Positions 1 through 12,699 of a stretch of DNA of 64,000 bases are shown piece after piece; positions within the stretch are counted from its first letter, which is position 1, and the number at the start of each line of letters is the position of its first letter. The DNA is from Reticulitermes speratus. Taxonomy: Eukaryota; Arthropoda; Insecta; Blattodea; Rhinotermitidae. The notes beneath the pieces are model-generated. The model ran no database searches. It was not told the DNA's origin and saw only the letters and a list, made by a program, of their open reading frames with translations. Position numbers and translations under genes: made by a program. The DNA lies in assembly GCA_021186555.1 (NCBI GenBank), contig JAJKFL010000039.1, positions 13,000,733 through 13,064,732 of the forward strand, read 5' to 3'.

Positions 1-653
1 TGCTCGTTGAAGTTTCAACATTGAATCTCTAATACGTGGTATGTGCACCTTCCACAATTTCAGAGAACTGATCCCAATTATCTTACACAAACCCGACAAC
101 TCTTTTCCTCAGCGTACTGTATGGCTTTAGAGAGTAGGTAGAACGTGTCAAAAGCTGTGTCGCAATTCGCTGTTCCATAATCGAACATCGCAGGTTTGTG
201 CTTTACTGCCTTGTGCTCAGTTCAAGCGTGAGCTACATGGCCATGTGTAACGACGTAGGTTCACTGCCCCTAAAGTTATGTTTAACGCGACTGGTGAGAC
301 GCATAAAGTCACTGTTACTGTAATAGCCCTTCGGACGTTGTTGGGAAGTTTTCAACACAGAGAACAGAAATTAAAAGCATTCTAAATAGGGTTTGTTTTT
401 TAACATATCCAGGCCTGCTTATCAACAATGCACACTAGATATTGCGTTCCGAGTATAACTCATAAAACCTGCTTTCCTACTCCATACATCTGTAGTCTAA
501 ATCTGTAGTACTAAATTTTGTGCAGTGATGCCTAATATTTGTGAGTCGTCACTATGGAACTTGCTCGTTTGACCCTTCTGTCTCCTAGAATTTCGGAGAA
601 CTTGTGCATCCCTTATTGTTATTATTATTATTGTTATTATTATGATGAACATA

Positions 654-988
654 TAGTAAAACTTCGCTTATCCATCAGGGAGCGGGACCGAAGTAATGAC
701 GGATACGAGAATAGACGCATAATAGAATAAGGTGCTTAAAATTATGTTTTGCGTAATACAAATAATATTATTTATTATATTACATACTACAGTGTATGTA
801 TTTACATACGAACATCACATAATAGGTCAAGATTCGAAAATAATATTATTTTAATTACACACTACACACCACGGGACAAGGAACGCTTGCGCGTTTCCTC
901 CTACACCTCCCATACACAGTGGCTCACCACTACGAAGGTTAATGGAAACAGACGAATAATCGGATGACGGATAATCGAAGTTTTACTG
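654..988. mobile_element. MITE with ~22-bp terminal inverted repeats (pogo/Tigger-like)
   Basis: The left end (T)AGTAAAACTTCGCTTATCC and the right end, read in reverse complement, (C)AGTAAAACTTCGATTATCC are near-identical. The internal AT-rich 290 bp has no coding content. CAGTAAAAC...TTATCC ends with a TA-like flank suggest a pogo/Tigger-type non-autonomous element. The family name is an inference from the terminus only. Confidence 0.6.
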
Positions 989-1136
989 TGTTACTTAAGA
1001 ACAAATTACAATTTCTGTCTACGTTAAATGTGTCAGATATAACCTAAAAAATTCGGCTCCGTCGCCAGGTTTGTAATTATTGTCTTACAAACAGTACTAT
1101 ATTCGCGAGATTTCAGGCTTCCGCCACGGTTTAGTT

Positions 1137-1335
1137 GACGTCTTGGCTCCTCTGGCATGTTGCACGGCGTTGGTTCGTAGTTTGTTACCGACGTTTCGGG
1201 ACAACGTGTCTGTCCCATCTTGAAGGGTCAAGCTGACAGCTGACTCTTGAAGATGCGACCGACACGTTGTCCCGCAACGTCGTAACAAACTACCATCCAA
1301 CGCCGCGCAACATGCCAGAGGAGCGAAGACCTCAG
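1137..1335. repeat. foldback element, ~92-bp arms
   Basis: The left arm from TTGACGTCTTGGCTCCTCTG reappears in reverse complement ending at 1335, about 85 percent alike, around a short spacer (CAAGCTGACAGCTGACT). The left arm on the minus strand contains a GGGACA/TGTCCC hairpin followed by GAAACGTCGG, similar in layout to the hammerhead-like units elsewhere in the window, but its 5' core box is damaged. Confidence 0.7.
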
Positions 1336-2239
1336 TACTGTATACATTTTGTAGGCCTATGTAGACGTATACGGTCTGTCATAATACGACATTGCAGGTG
1401 CCTAGCTACAATGCTTTCTTAGTTATTGTCTCAGAAACGAAAACTGAAGAAATGTTTTTGACGGCCTTGTGTTTTCGAAGATCTGTTACCATACATAATC
1501 TCTTTGGCCGAAGAATAAAAATAGGTGCCCTTTCCTCTTAGATCGCTGTATTTAATTTTAATTAAGTAATTTATTTGTGGCTTTGTAAAGAAATTTTGGA
1601 ATGTCTTTTCCATTATACACAACGATGGGCAAGGTTAGGATTTATTCATACAATTCTGAGGCCGCAGGCTTGTGGGTCCAGACCTGAACTTTTGAGGGTA
1701 GCCAAATGAGTTTTTATATTCAACATAATAACCTTCGTCTAGCTCGTGTTTTGTTCTGTCGCCTCATTTTATACTTTCCATGTTTTTTCTTCTAAATAGG
1801 ACAAAACACCAGCCTTCGAATTTGTCTCGCTTCAGAAATTTCCAGCCCATTCAGAAAAATTCGTCTTGCACACGTGCTACTCACGTGATACAGTGGCCTT
1901 GCACCTTTTTTGGGGGGAATACGTAATTACGAGAAAGTTTATGGGTCACGTGAATAAAAATTGCTTCAGAACAGTGTTTATCAACCGGTGGGCCGCAGAC
2001 CTAAGAGTTTTATATAGACCACATGTAACATTGCACAAAGGCCCCATTAATTTACCGCAGTTAGAAACAATGAGATTGTAGAAAATAGCATCATGTTGGC
2101 TGACTTAAATACTTTGGTTTGAGGCTGGTAACTGACAAACCATTGTAATCTAACCTGTGAAATAAGTATGGTGACTTTTATGTTATATGTACCGTGGTTT
2201 AAAAAATGTATGGTGACGTTTCGAAGCATGTTATAAATA

Positions 2240-2424
2240 CAGTCGAACCCGGTTATAACGATATCGGTTTAAGCGACACCTCTTATATAACGTCACATGG
2301 TCTGTGATACCAATTAATTTCTCACTATTAACCATAACATTACACTCATCGGTTAGAACGACAATCGTTTATAACGACACAGAGTATTCAGTCCCTTTCG
2401 TGACGTTATAACCGAGTATGAGTG
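2240..2424. mobile_element. 185-bp MITE, copy 1
   Basis: It starts CAGTCGAACCCGGTTATAAC and ends with an imperfect inverse copy (CGTTATAACCGAGTATGAGTG), flanked by TA on both sides. It has exactly the same length as, and is roughly 80 percent identical to, the element at 27174-27358. The terminus and TA target suggest a Tc1/mariner-pogo superfamily MITE. Confidence 0.75.
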
Positions 2425-2770
2425 TACTTGAAAACGTATATTGTCTAATTTGTCGGAACCCTAAAATTCATTAAGGTTATACCAGCGGGGTGTGATTTCA
2501 GTTCTTTCTAATTTTTGCTATCTTTAGTCTGTGGAATATATTGCTAAAATATGTCTTGCTCATTGTAAGTCACACTTCTGTAGGCCTCTATCACTCGTTA
2601 GTATGTCCTTGCAGGTGGAGTTTAATCCGTGTCAATAATCCTGGGTAATTTCAATTTCATTTCTCTCCCTCCTCAACCTCTGGTACTCACGGCCCATTAG
2701 AATAGGAATAGAAAATTAACTGCCTTTGAAACCTTTATAGCAGTAATTTTTCTGCTTTCCACCACCACCA

Positions 2771-2771
2771 C

Positions 2772-2807
<36 letters not shown>

Positions 2808-2808
2808 T
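2771..2808. repeat. (TAA)n microsatellite
   Basis: Uninterrupted AAT/TAA triplets; a shorter run follows at about 2865-2880. Confidence 0.9.
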
Positions 2809-3050
2809 CAATGGGTATTTATTAACGTGCAGGCTTGACAGCACAAGTGCCTATTATAAAGCCATAATAATAATAATAAATATAGTGCCTCTCACTGCAT
2901 CCTCCCCTGCTTCTCCTCTCTTATCGATTATCAATTATTGCTGTTTGTAGAGGTTATGGTTCTTTGTTCGGAGAATCATTAGAAACTCATAAAGCACTGT
3001 ATGGCAAAATTCAATTTCTTTTAAGTATTAAAGCAGGTAGTATATACAGT

Positions 3051-3316
3051 GCCGATCCCAGTGGCCGTGCGGTCTAAGGCGTGGGTCTGCGGCCGCTCGC
3101 CTACTAGGATTGTGGGTTCGAATCCCGCCGGGGGCATGGATGTCTTTCTCTTGTGAGTGTTGTGTGTTGTCGGGTAGAGGTCTCTGCGACAGGCTGGTCC
3201 CTCGTCCAGAGGAGTCCTACCGAGTGTGGTGTGTCTAAAGTGTGTGATCGTGAAGCCTAGAAAAATGAGGCGGCCTAGGCCCCCAAGGGGCTGTCGAGCC
3301 ATTGGAGGAAAAAAAA
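3051..3316 (+). mobile_element. SINE family I (tRNA-Leu-like head), full copy
   Basis: The head GCCGATCCCAGTGGCCGTGC GGTCTAAGGCG has a tRNA-type A box and a B box GGTTCGAATCC, followed by a conserved body ending GGCTGTCGAGCCAT and poly(A). A 12-bp target duplication, AGTATATACAGT / AGTATATGCAGT, flanks it (3039-3050, 3317-3328). The head most resembles tRNA-Leu/Ser type genes (inference). Confidence 0.92.
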
Positions 3317-5192
3317 GTATATGCAGTTAACGGTTAATGAGTCCATCAGGCAGTACTGGAGCAAAGAGGAAGTAGGGTACTGTATTTAATAACGTGCACT
3401 GTCGAAGTAAATTTGGCACCAGGCAGCACAAAGATTCGCCATCCCTGGTTTACACCCTGGTTACAGACGCCTGCAATATTCAATCCCGCGTTCCTCAGCT
3501 GCAAGAGTCCAAGACTTGATTGAGTGAGTGAGTGAGTGCTGACTGAAGCTAGCGTTTGATTGCCGATGGCTGTGATTATCAATGACGTGGAACAATTCTG
3601 TTGCTTAGCGAAGAGCTTTCCGGTACCGCATTCCAAGTAACGGCAAGTGGTTGTTGGGTCGAACACCTCATCACTCATGCGTACATTACAGCCTCTTTGT
3701 CTGACAGGTCCGCGGGCTGAAACCAGAGTTGCCTAATCACTTCAGCACCAGCAGAAGTGATTAGGCACAACACTATGGTCCGGGAGTTTGGCCTGTGCGA
3801 ACGCGGGAGAAATGTACGTAGTATATAGGCTAATGATGATTGCCACTTTTAGCCTAGTCTGTTGCCCATATTTTATATCGGAAGCTACACTCATGTTGTG
3901 TCGTCATGTCAGTGTGTGTGTGGATCGTATCATTTTTAATCAGTTGATCGATTTTTATAAAGTCAGGTATGAATATGATACCACTTTTTTCTTCTCCAAT
4001 TTCCTGTCGTAAGCAATACTAACATGACAGTCATGCGAACGCTTGAGGTGGGTGTGGCACTTGTGCGAATTCTTAAATTTTTTTGTGGTGGTAGAGTTTG
4101 AAAAATATAGAAATTCCTTCACGTAATTTTCTGTAGAAAGTCCAACAACATGGCGGCTGCCCGAAATTTATATTTAGCTTTCTGTTTGGCGTTTACTAAT
4201 AAGTTATTGAAGCTAGACGCGTGAAATTTTGTACAGAGACAGACTCTCATAAACATAATATAAATTTCGTATTGAGGAATTGAGTAAGCTGTTATTTGCA
4301 GTATGTATGTTTCTTTCCTTTTGTCCGTAAAGAAGTTTGAGTGTTATGACAACTTCTGTCGTCGGGGAGACAGCATGTAGCAGTAGAATGTGTGGACGTT
4401 TCAAAGAACCCTACTACATCAGTCATCAGTGTACCCTGAGGAGGAAATTGAAAACTACGTCGTTAGGGTGGCCTTCAGTGACCGAGCGTTTACAAGTTTT
4501 GTGCAAACAGTTCAGTTGGTTCGAAAGTTTAAATAGGACACACACACACACACACACACGCAAAACATCGGCTGTAACAATATACTTTCGAAGAATACCC
4601 GCGCTTATTTGAGCGCCAAGTAACATGAGCGTGACCGTTGGTTTAACCCTTTAAAGACGAAACATATGTTTTATTTGACGGACTCAGTTCGTACCGCGCA
4701 GTAAACACTCTCCACCTTGGTTATAAAAACCAATCTGTTGATGTGGTATAATGAAAAAGTTGTTGTTTGTTCGGAGATCCGAACAAAACACATAAAAGCA
4801 ATGTGAGAACCATGTAGAATGTTTGAATGTTAAAGCTGGTGGTACGTAAGGTTACCGCTAGGCTTTTTAATAAATGCTCTTGAATACAAGCAAATAATAT
4901 TTTTCCTGAACGTGAACTGACCGTGAGTGTACCCATGACGTAAATCAAGTTTTATTCGAGTCACTTATCTGCACCCTTACCAGCACTCAAGTCGGCTGTC
5001 AGCTCCTTGCCACTTAAGCATGAGAGTACTCCCAACATGTGTATACGAGAAGTTTGTGTAAGCACTCGCAGAAAGAGGGCGCGTAAATATACAAGTCAGA
5101 CCTTGAAATTTATTCTTGCGGGCGGCGGAATTGATGGTATAACAAGGCGACCTTGCGCTTTGTTTCGAGTGAATGAAAGGAAAAGTTATGCT

Positions 5193-5310
5193 TGCGACGA
5201 ATGAGAAAGGCATACAAAATTTTAGTAGGAAAACCAGCAGGGAAGAGACCGTGTGCGAAGCATGGGACTAGATGGGAGGATGTGCCTAGTAGTAAAATGG
5301 GCCTTTAAAG
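5193..5310 (+). mobile_element. LINE 3' tail fragment (RTE-like)
   Basis: One frame reads RKAYKILVGKPAGKRPCAKH GTRWEDVPSS, the degraded form of the YRVLVGKPEGKRPLGRPR..WEDN tail found in the other LINE fragments here. Only the last part of the ORF is present. Confidence 0.7.
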
Positions 5311-5624
5311 AAACATTTTGTAAGAGTGAGGTTTAGATGAAACCTATTGGGAGGGGGAAGGGGGCTGCTGCCTTGAGGTTTCGTGACTGGTGAGGAATTT
5401 TTTCAGACCAGGTCAGCGAATATCAGTATTTATCTGAAGAAGGACCCTGCTACATGGACTTACAGATACAAATAGAAGCATCATAAGGTAGTAACTCATG
5501 GAGAGCTGTGAAAACTATATACGCCATGCCACTGTATTTTGTCTTCGTACTGTGCAACTTTCCGTCATGATCAGTACAGACACATTCACGGTTCAAACTT
5601 ATGAGGTGGGACAACCTTTTAACA

Positions 5625-5890
5625 TTTTTTTTTCTGTGGCTCGACAGCCCTATATGGGCCTGGGCCTCCTCGTTTCGTCGAGGTTTCATGATCACACACA
5701 TTTGAGACACACCACAGTCGGTAGGACTCCTCTGGACGAGGGACCAGCTCGTCGCAGAGACCTCTACCTGACAACATACAACACTCACAAGAGACAGACA
5801 TCCATGCCCCCGGTGGGATTCGAACCCACGATCCTAGTAAGCGAGCGGCCGAAGACCCACGCCTTAGACCGCACGGCTACTGGGATCGGC
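5625..5890 (-). mobile_element. SINE family I, full copy
   Basis: Minus-strand copy with poly(T) at its left end and the tRNA-like head ending at 5890. A perfect 13-bp target duplication AACCTTTTAACAT (5613-5625 and 5891-5903) shows an intact insertion. A 174-aa plus-strand frame across it is not a gene. Confidence 0.93.
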
Positions 5891-6502
5891 AACCTTTTAA
5901 CATATGATCTGAAATTTTGTATGGCGAAATGTCTTGTAAATACATGCAATTTCGTGTTCTTAAAGTGGTGTAAATTGATAACATGTTTTGATACGAGGAA
6001 TCCAACTGACAGATTATTGTAGTTGGCCTCTGAGATTTGTATGGCAGCATGTCGTAATTTACACATTATAATCCTTCAGAACTCTGCAATGTACTATGCC
6101 AAACGCGAGTGGTGTTCGCTAGGCTTGCTTTTTTCGTACTGTGTGAGTACTTGTTACGTGACTCAGGTTCACAAACTGTTGCGTTCGGTACATATACTGA
6201 CGATCCCTTCAGCCACGTAGTGGCGAACTGACATCTGAAATCAGTTACCAGTGATGCCAACCATCCTCCAGTAGCGCCGGACGGACTTCGTACAGTACCT
6301 TCTGTTGCACATTTTGACGCAGCTCATTTCTTTGCTTATGTATAGCCGAGTACGACAAAAGGACACTATTTCATTTTTGAGAAGGCTCATAGATCTGATT
6401 TTGTACGTTTCTGGGAAGAGAATCGGCAATAAGCGACGTCGAAACTACGTCGGTGTTTTGGACTGTTTATTCCGTGCGTTCGTTCATGATATTCATTCAT
6501 AA

Positions 6503-6600
6503 CACCAATGATTGCACATTCGATACATAAAAACATATTCTTATATTTCTCAGACATGTTTCAGCGTCATTTACGCCATCTTCAGGGAGCTTTACACCAA
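6503..6600 (-). mobile_element. solo unit of the hammerhead-bearing family
   Basis: The outer end ACCAATGATTGCAC resembles the ACCAACAAATGCAC end of the other units. The hammerhead-like motif lies at 6549-6592 on the minus strand. No inverted partner is visible nearby. Confidence 0.6.
6549..6592 (-). ncRNA. hammerhead ribozyme-like motif with a GUC site
   Basis: Minus strand: CUC C CUGAAGA U, stem II GGCGU/ACGCU around AAAUG, GAAAC AU GUC, then UGAG. The core CUGANGA...GAAA is intact and the 3' box reads GUC, the classic cleavage triplet. Stem III is two base pairs and stem I is weak (three pairs plus a mismatch). As in all copies here, one unpaired base sits between CUGANGA and stem II. Confidence 0.55.
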
Positions 6601-8094
6601 AATGTAAATCTTACTAAAGTATAATAGATTACAAAGTAATTCGTATTATATTACAGCATTATGAATGAATATTACTTCTAGTATTTCTTAATATCTGTCT
6701 TTATGTGGGTAATCATGCATTTCAGTATTTGGATGGAACGTAAAATGGCATCACACACAAGAGAAGGCTTGGTGAACAGCCTAATTGTGATAAGTTCCCA
6801 GAAGTTAATACAGACGAAACTTGCGATGGCCAAAACATCAGCTGATCGCTGTGCTAGCCTTGCCTAGGACGAGTCACAATGCCCCTGATTTGTGGGGGAT
6901 CATTCCCAGGAAAATGGCTGACTCCACCGGTATGACGTCACGTCGTCTTCTTCGAAAACCGAGATGCACGTCATCCTTATCATGACCTGGATAAGTTAAC
7001 GCTGCGTGACTTCATTCACGTAGAGAAAGAGCTCTTCTTACTGTTGGCACTTCAACTGCCTGCGAGTGCCTATTCTTGGTACAGAATTGCTTCAACCCAC
7101 CGTTGATACAACCAGGAATGATCCAACAGACAAACTCTTTGTGTAGTATTTACGAGTAAAACAGTCCACACGGGAGGCCCTGTCCTTCGCGGAAAAATAG
7201 CTTTATGCTCCTTTGCACCAACCATCCATTTTACACGAAAGGCCCATCAGCTACTTAACTAACGTCATGCAACAATGCCCTTGAGAAAAGCTGGTTAACA
7301 GATACTCTCCGCCTTTTACAGCACCCAGCGGTTCATTGCAGTGTTGACGAAAGCCCAACCACAGGAACCTTACGTGAATAAGATAAATCCCAGCCACGCC
7401 CTCACATCAGGTTTCTTTAAGATACATTTTAATATTATCCTGCCATTTAGCTCTAGGCGTCATATTTCACCAAAACGAATTTTGAAAAATTTCCGCTTAT
7501 TTCATTACTAAATAATTCAAGTTGGATTTCGAATTAGGGGCCCCCGTTCAAGACAGAGGAGATTATTTGCCGTTGCGTTTCATCACTGGCGGCGCAAGCG
7601 TGCTTACGCGCATCTTTGTCTGTCCTCTCCTAACATTTTTCGAATTGGCGGGCTTTCATGAAATTTGATGTGAACGTAATATTACAGAAAGTCCCTCCTC
7701 CTTCGCACGGTCTTCGTTTTCTCCTTTCAAAATTACCAGCGTGTCTGTCAGTAAATTTTTGCAGAAAGAGTGACGCTAGCAGCGCTGAACTTGATGTGGT
7801 GAAAGGTCTGAAGCTCTAAAAAACATCGGCAGCTTATTATTATGATTTGTTTATAGGGTAAATAGTACAAATTACAATTACATGGAAACAAGGGAAAGGT
7901 AAAGGTAAAGGCGCCGTGTGTTTGATTAAGTATAGTGCCAAAAATGATATATAGGGGAGCCGCGATATAGGTCAAGTGTTTCACAATATCGGCACTGGAT
8001 GGATGGAAGTGGGTGGTTAGTTTGCAAACATGTGTGCGGGAAAATATGAATATGTGGACATAAGACGTTAGATGAGCAGTTTAAGATATTATTC

Positions 8095-8270
8095 GTACAT
8101 AACGATAAACTTCGTGATTTATACAGGTCACCTCATATTGATAGGAGAGCGGAATTTGGAGATTACGGTGGGATGGACATGTAGATCGGTTGGGAAGACA
8201 AGAACACCGGATTAGATGGGAAGAGTCTTGGAAAATGAAAAATTGGAAGATCGTAGAGTCGTGACGATAA
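8095..8270 (+). mobile_element. LINE 3' tail fragment, heavily decayed
   Basis: Fragments read LRDLYRSPHIDR, then in another frame RWDGHVDRLGRQEHRIRWEE, matching the [29 protein letters not shown] tail of the RTE-like LINE with frameshifts. Confidence 0.6.
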
Positions 8271-9451
8271 CACTAGTATTAATCTTAAGTAGAATGTGTG
8301 TATAACAGGTAGATGGGGCTGATTCACGTCACCTTTGCATTAGCAGGTTTTCCTATTTGCTGTGTTGAACCTTTTGGTTTCACTGGAAGAGAACCAATTA
8401 ATTAGTCATGCATTTACTTAGTTTATTATATTCTGTATTTGTAGTATGTGGCTTATTTAACGACGCTGCCTGTAGCTCTTACTGTCGACTACAGACCCGG
8501 ACATAGTTAGATATAAAATAAGAATACTGCGATCGTGCAAAGTCTTGTGTCTGGCATTCAATGGTGACAACTAATGAATCACAGGAATTGGCATGCAGAT
8601 TTTTTGTACTGACAAAGATCATGTATGTACCCACAAAATCTGTCCAAACGCATGTTTGGTGTTTAAAAAAGTAAATATGGCGATTATGCGAAAGTTTAAT
8701 GTTCTCTCAGAAACAGGTGACGTAATGTGATTTCATACTAGTGGGCAGAGGAATAGAGCAAGATGTTGCTTAGTCATTACTTAACCCATTCCTTGTAGCC
8801 TGTCTCAAGAGTGGGACGGTGTGTGTCATCGGCTTTATCGAGAACTGCTTGTTCGTTTTCTCATGAGAGATAAAGTGTAAAAATATTACCTCCTTTCACT
8901 TTCAAAATATTAACCGATTAGGCCTATGAAGACTAGACCCCTATTCATAGTTTGTATGGTAAGAAGACTCTTCTTTTTTAAAATCCTTCAGTAGTCCATT
9001 TTTTGTCCCACGGACTTGGTTCGCCTGACGTTTCAACAAGTCGTGGTCTGAACTTAGAACAGAAGATATACTCGAATAAATAACAATTCCAGTGTTCCAA
9101 GAAGCGACATCTGTGTTGTTCATTAAAAATATTTCATTGAGATGTATGACTATGGTATGTGTGTTTTTGGAGGGGGGAAGAGAGAATGGGGTGGCCATGT
9201 TGATAAGGATAGACAGCATTGAACGCCAGATGACATAATTTAACAACAGGCTGAAGGATGTATGGACAGAATTGACCTTATGTTAATATATGTAATATGA
9301 CAAGTGCTGCCTTCGAGAGGGTTAAGCGGCGTGAAATAAGGAAAGGTAGTTTTTGGTCAGTCAAATATGTGATGCTGAAAGACGTTTTGTACGTGTTACG
9401 GGAAGTAAAGTGAAGTAAAGTGAAACAGAGTAAAAGCTGTTATACACTTTT

Positions 9452-9700
9452 TTAGTTAACACTCTCCGTTGTCTGAGGTACGGCCAATACACACGACGTT
9501 TCGGTAGCTAAATCTACTCCCCTCTCTAGGTTCTATGTTGTACCATTCACATAGTTACGTATTTCAAGAAATATAAATTTTGGCAACAGAATAGTGACAA
9601 AGTGAGTAGTGCAACATAGAACCTGAAGACGGCAGTAGGGTCAGCTTCCGAAACGTCGTGTGTATTAGGCATATCTCAGACAGTGGACAGTGTCCAACTA
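9452..9700. repeat. foldback element with ACACACGACGTTTCGG arms
   Basis: The left arm 9452-9538 and right arm 9610-9700 are imperfect inverse copies around an AT-rich centre. The right arm on the plus strand reads CCUGAAGA C GGCAG...CUUCC GAAAC GUCGUG, a hammerhead-like layout with one stem II mismatch; the left arm has lost the first box. Confidence 0.65.
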
Positions 9701-9785
9701 AACGAGGGTATAATGAATCAGCCACTGTCACAGATGTTCAGAGCAGTCGTCCCCGTGCTTAATGACGCACCACAACATCAAGGCG

Positions 9786-10045
9786 TGTGAGGGAGTAGAG
9801 GTAGAGTCCCACCCGCTTTTAGCCTCGACACGGAATTATGTAAGCGAGTGGTCAGCTTTACGCCGTGGCCGTTTGCCGCCTGGGAAAGCCCCCCCCCCCC
9901 CCCCCCGAGTGACCGTGGAGTAGGAGGCTGAGTAGGTTGATAGCCGTTCTGGACACTGTGGAGAAGGGAAAGAAATGCTGTTCCTGCTGGGAGTCGAACC
10001 TCGATACCACGGTCGTTCAGCCCGTAGTGTAGTTGCTACATGGAC
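9786..10045 (-). mobile_element. SINE family III, diverged, with internal C18 run
   Basis: It follows the plus-strand order GGGAGTAGAGGTA, ...GTGGTCA..TT.ACGCC, AGGAGGCTGAGTAGG, B box rc GGAGTCGAACCTC, and rc head GTTCAGCCCGTAG. An 18-C run (9889-9906) interrupts the body. Confidence 0.8.
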
Positions 10046-10368
10046 TGTGCTGTGCGTGCTCACAGCATCACTGGCACTGCATGTACGAGTATGACGTAGT
10101 GATGGGGAAGGAGCGATATGTGAAAGTTACACCCAGGAGAGACTTCTTTGCAATATTTCCCCTTCATACTACGTTTTAATGTCACGAGAGGCGTGAAATG
10201 TAAATCTTCATAGCGAAATTAAACGGAAGTCAGAGTGTTAGTCAATTAATCCAACGTGTTTAGACCGGAAACGAGTTCAACCATTTTTGTCAGGTTGAAC
10301 ACATATATTTCTTATTTTTATACAGTCGTGCTCGTCCTCCTCATCTTGAAGTATGTAAAGTTTATTTT

Positions 10369-10668
10369 GGCCGTGCCATGGCTCAGGCGGTTAGTCGCCG
10401 GTCTCTCGCCGCGGAGGCCCGGATTCGATCCTGGTTCAGTCCATGTGGGATTTGTGGTGACAAAGTGGCACTGTGACAGGTTTTTTTCCCCGAGTACTTC
10501 TGTTTTCCCCTGTCAATTTTATTCCGCCAGTGCTCCATTACTTGGAAAAGTGAAAAAAAAACTGATCATCTTTCTCTTTATCTTCCTCATAGGGTTGCAC
10601 AATAAGCCTCAAGGCTGCGGTGCGTCCGTAGCATCTGCTGCGGGGCCTTTCTCCAATTAAAAAAAATT
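10369..10668 (+). mobile_element. SINE family II, full copy
   Basis: The head GGCCGTGCCATGGCTCAGGC GGTTAGTCGCCG leads to the B box GGATTCGATCC, the body GTGGGATTTGTGGTGACAAA GTGGCACTG, and the tail GGTTGCACAATAAGCC...CAGCATCTGCTGCGGGGCC followed by poly(A). Frames crossing it are not genes. Confidence 0.9.
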
Positions 10669-11544
10669 CTGTTCCTAAACCCTCATACTCTTATATATAG
10701 CATGTTTTAAAGGCACATTTGACACGCTACAAAACACGTGTAGTGGATTTCAGCCACTAAACTTCCCATAATTATCTTGATTTCATGTCAATCATGAAAA
10801 AGTATACAATGAAACGTACTCATTCCCATGGCTCTTAATCCACAACATTAAGGTTCATTCCCGCAGCTTCTTCGGTGTTCGATTTGTCTTTATTCTATGT
10901 ATGTGCTGGAACCCCAGACAAATAATTGTGGTAATCTTAAATATCCGTAACAACGTACTGAAAGTTTAACTTTCGTCTGATAATTGTACTTTTATGACGG
11001 TGTAATTTTGTAATACCCCCAAAATATAGTCGTTTGGTGTCCATTTTCTTCACTTGAATTATGCAGCCTTACTTTTTTTTTATTGTGACATCTGGCGCCG
11101 GAGATTTACACCGAAAGGTTATCGGGAGAATTTGACTTTGGGACTTTCCGCCATGGAATTAGGTAGTTAATATACATGTTAAAATAATACAGATATCATT
11201 GAAATCTTCAACTTCTTTTCAAATAATTTTCGATGTGGTTAATCTTTAAATAAAAAATGCCTGACTGTAGATAGAGCGAATAGCTTTGCAACACGGATGG
11301 AGTACAAATTGTAACACTTGTTTTGTTCTGAGCACAGTTACATACCGCCAAGTTTTGCACTAAAACCTGAGTTGTGTCCACACAGTGCATTTATGTGTTC
11401 GTATGGTTCTTACAATAAACAGCGCTTACCTTCCTGTACAGTGTTCACCGATCCCTATTGCTAAAGGAAGCACACTGTGTTCTCGGTGCGGTACGAACTG
11501 AATTTTTAGACTAAGGTGCTGTGTAACGTAGATTAATTTTGGTC

Positions 11545-11790
11545 TTTAGGATCAGGTGGCTAGTCGCCGTCCTTCAACCGCGGAGGCTCGGTTTCGATCC
11601 CGGGACTGGCCGTGTGGGATTTGTAAAGCGGCACTTGGACTGGTTTCTCTCCGATTGTTTCGGTCTTTCCCTGCCATTATTATTCCATAAATGCCACGTA
11701 CTCAACTTCATCTGAGTGCTACTGTTCTCACACAGAGAAGCGGGCAGAGCCTGGGAATTTTCAGAGTAGTGCTCTGTCAGCTATCGTGGA
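11545..11790 (+). mobile_element. SINE family II, subfamily b
   Basis: The head is as family II (GGTGGCTAGTCGCCG, B box GTTTCGATCCCG), but the 3' body differs: GAAGCGGGCAGAGCCTGGGA, ATTTTCAGAGTAG.GCTCTG, GCAGAGCATTGG-like end. The same alternative body occurs at 37741-37910. Confidence 0.8.
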
Positions 11791-11792
11791 GC

Positions 11793-11948
11793 ATTGGTCT
11801 TTCTTTCTTTTTCTTTCTTTCTCTCTTTCTTTTTGTTTCTTTCTCTTTCTTTTCTTTCTTTCTCTCTTTGTTTTTCTTCTCTCTTTCTTTTTCTTTCTCT
11901 TTTTTCTTTCTTTCTCTTTCGTTCTCTTTCTTTTCTTTCTTTGTTTCT

Positions 11949-11988
<40 letters not shown>

Positions 11989-11998
11989 TGTCTAGTGG
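11793..11998. repeat. (CTTT)n polypyrimidine microsatellite
   Basis: About 200 bp of almost pure C/T on the plus strand, ending in a clean (CTTT) run at 11950-11990. It generates open frames of 69-111 aa on both strands that are artefacts. Confidence 0.95.
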
Positions 11999-12699
11999 GT
12001 TATAGGTTTGCTCTGGTTGTCCTCGGTGCCTCAGTTGCGCTGTTAACATACCGACCGAATTCGTCACGTCATTCACATCCGGAACCTGTTGCGTGACGTA
12101 GAGAGAACCCACGTGGTGTTGCGGGTGACAGCCCTTTCAGTTCTCTGTCGGGTGTTGCAGTGCGTGGTGTTGTTCGTCACCTGGTCTGCTGTTTCGTAGT
12201 GAACTTTGGCAGCACTTCATACGTAATGCTGTCGTAATATGAAATGTGAAATTCAGAGTTCAATGACAGTGTTTTCAGTGCTGTAGAAGGCATTGAAGGT
12301 AAGGTGGATTTGTAGCGTGTGATAACACAGGCACCACTCAAAACACGTTCAGTGCTTCTCGTTCTCTAGTATTAATATTAACATAGTAACAAGACAGGCA
12401 ATGTACGTATAACGTAACATTGAGGCGTATTCGCGTAGCCATTGTTGCAGTGGAAAAAACAATAAGTATTACATATTCTGAGCATGTGCCTGTATTCTTG
12501 CCTTATTTATCCAGCATGCAAAGCCCATGCGCCATATTATATTGTCATCTCTGACCTGTCTGGCTCTACCATATTTTTCCAAATTATTTCATAAACGGCA
12601 CGGTTTTCGGAAAAAAAGTTTATTGAACATAAGAGGTGTGTTTTGATTTCCTCTACAACGTTTGTCTCAAACATTTCTCATTCTAAGAAGAATTCAGCG

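Noticed and set aside
3051..3135. tRNA gene at the SINE heads (A and B boxes present)
   Set aside because: The boxes continue into a conserved non-tRNA body with poly(A) and target duplications, and the same head repeats at many sites; these are SINEs, and the cloverleaf is not complete.
5498..6022. 174-aa frame (MESCENYIRH...)
   Set aside because: Most of it is the inverse of SINE I; the same peptide phrases recur at every copy.
11691..12112. Several frames of 69-111 aa rich in Phe/Ser/Leu or Lys/Glu
   Set aside because: Products of a (CTTT)n microsatellite.
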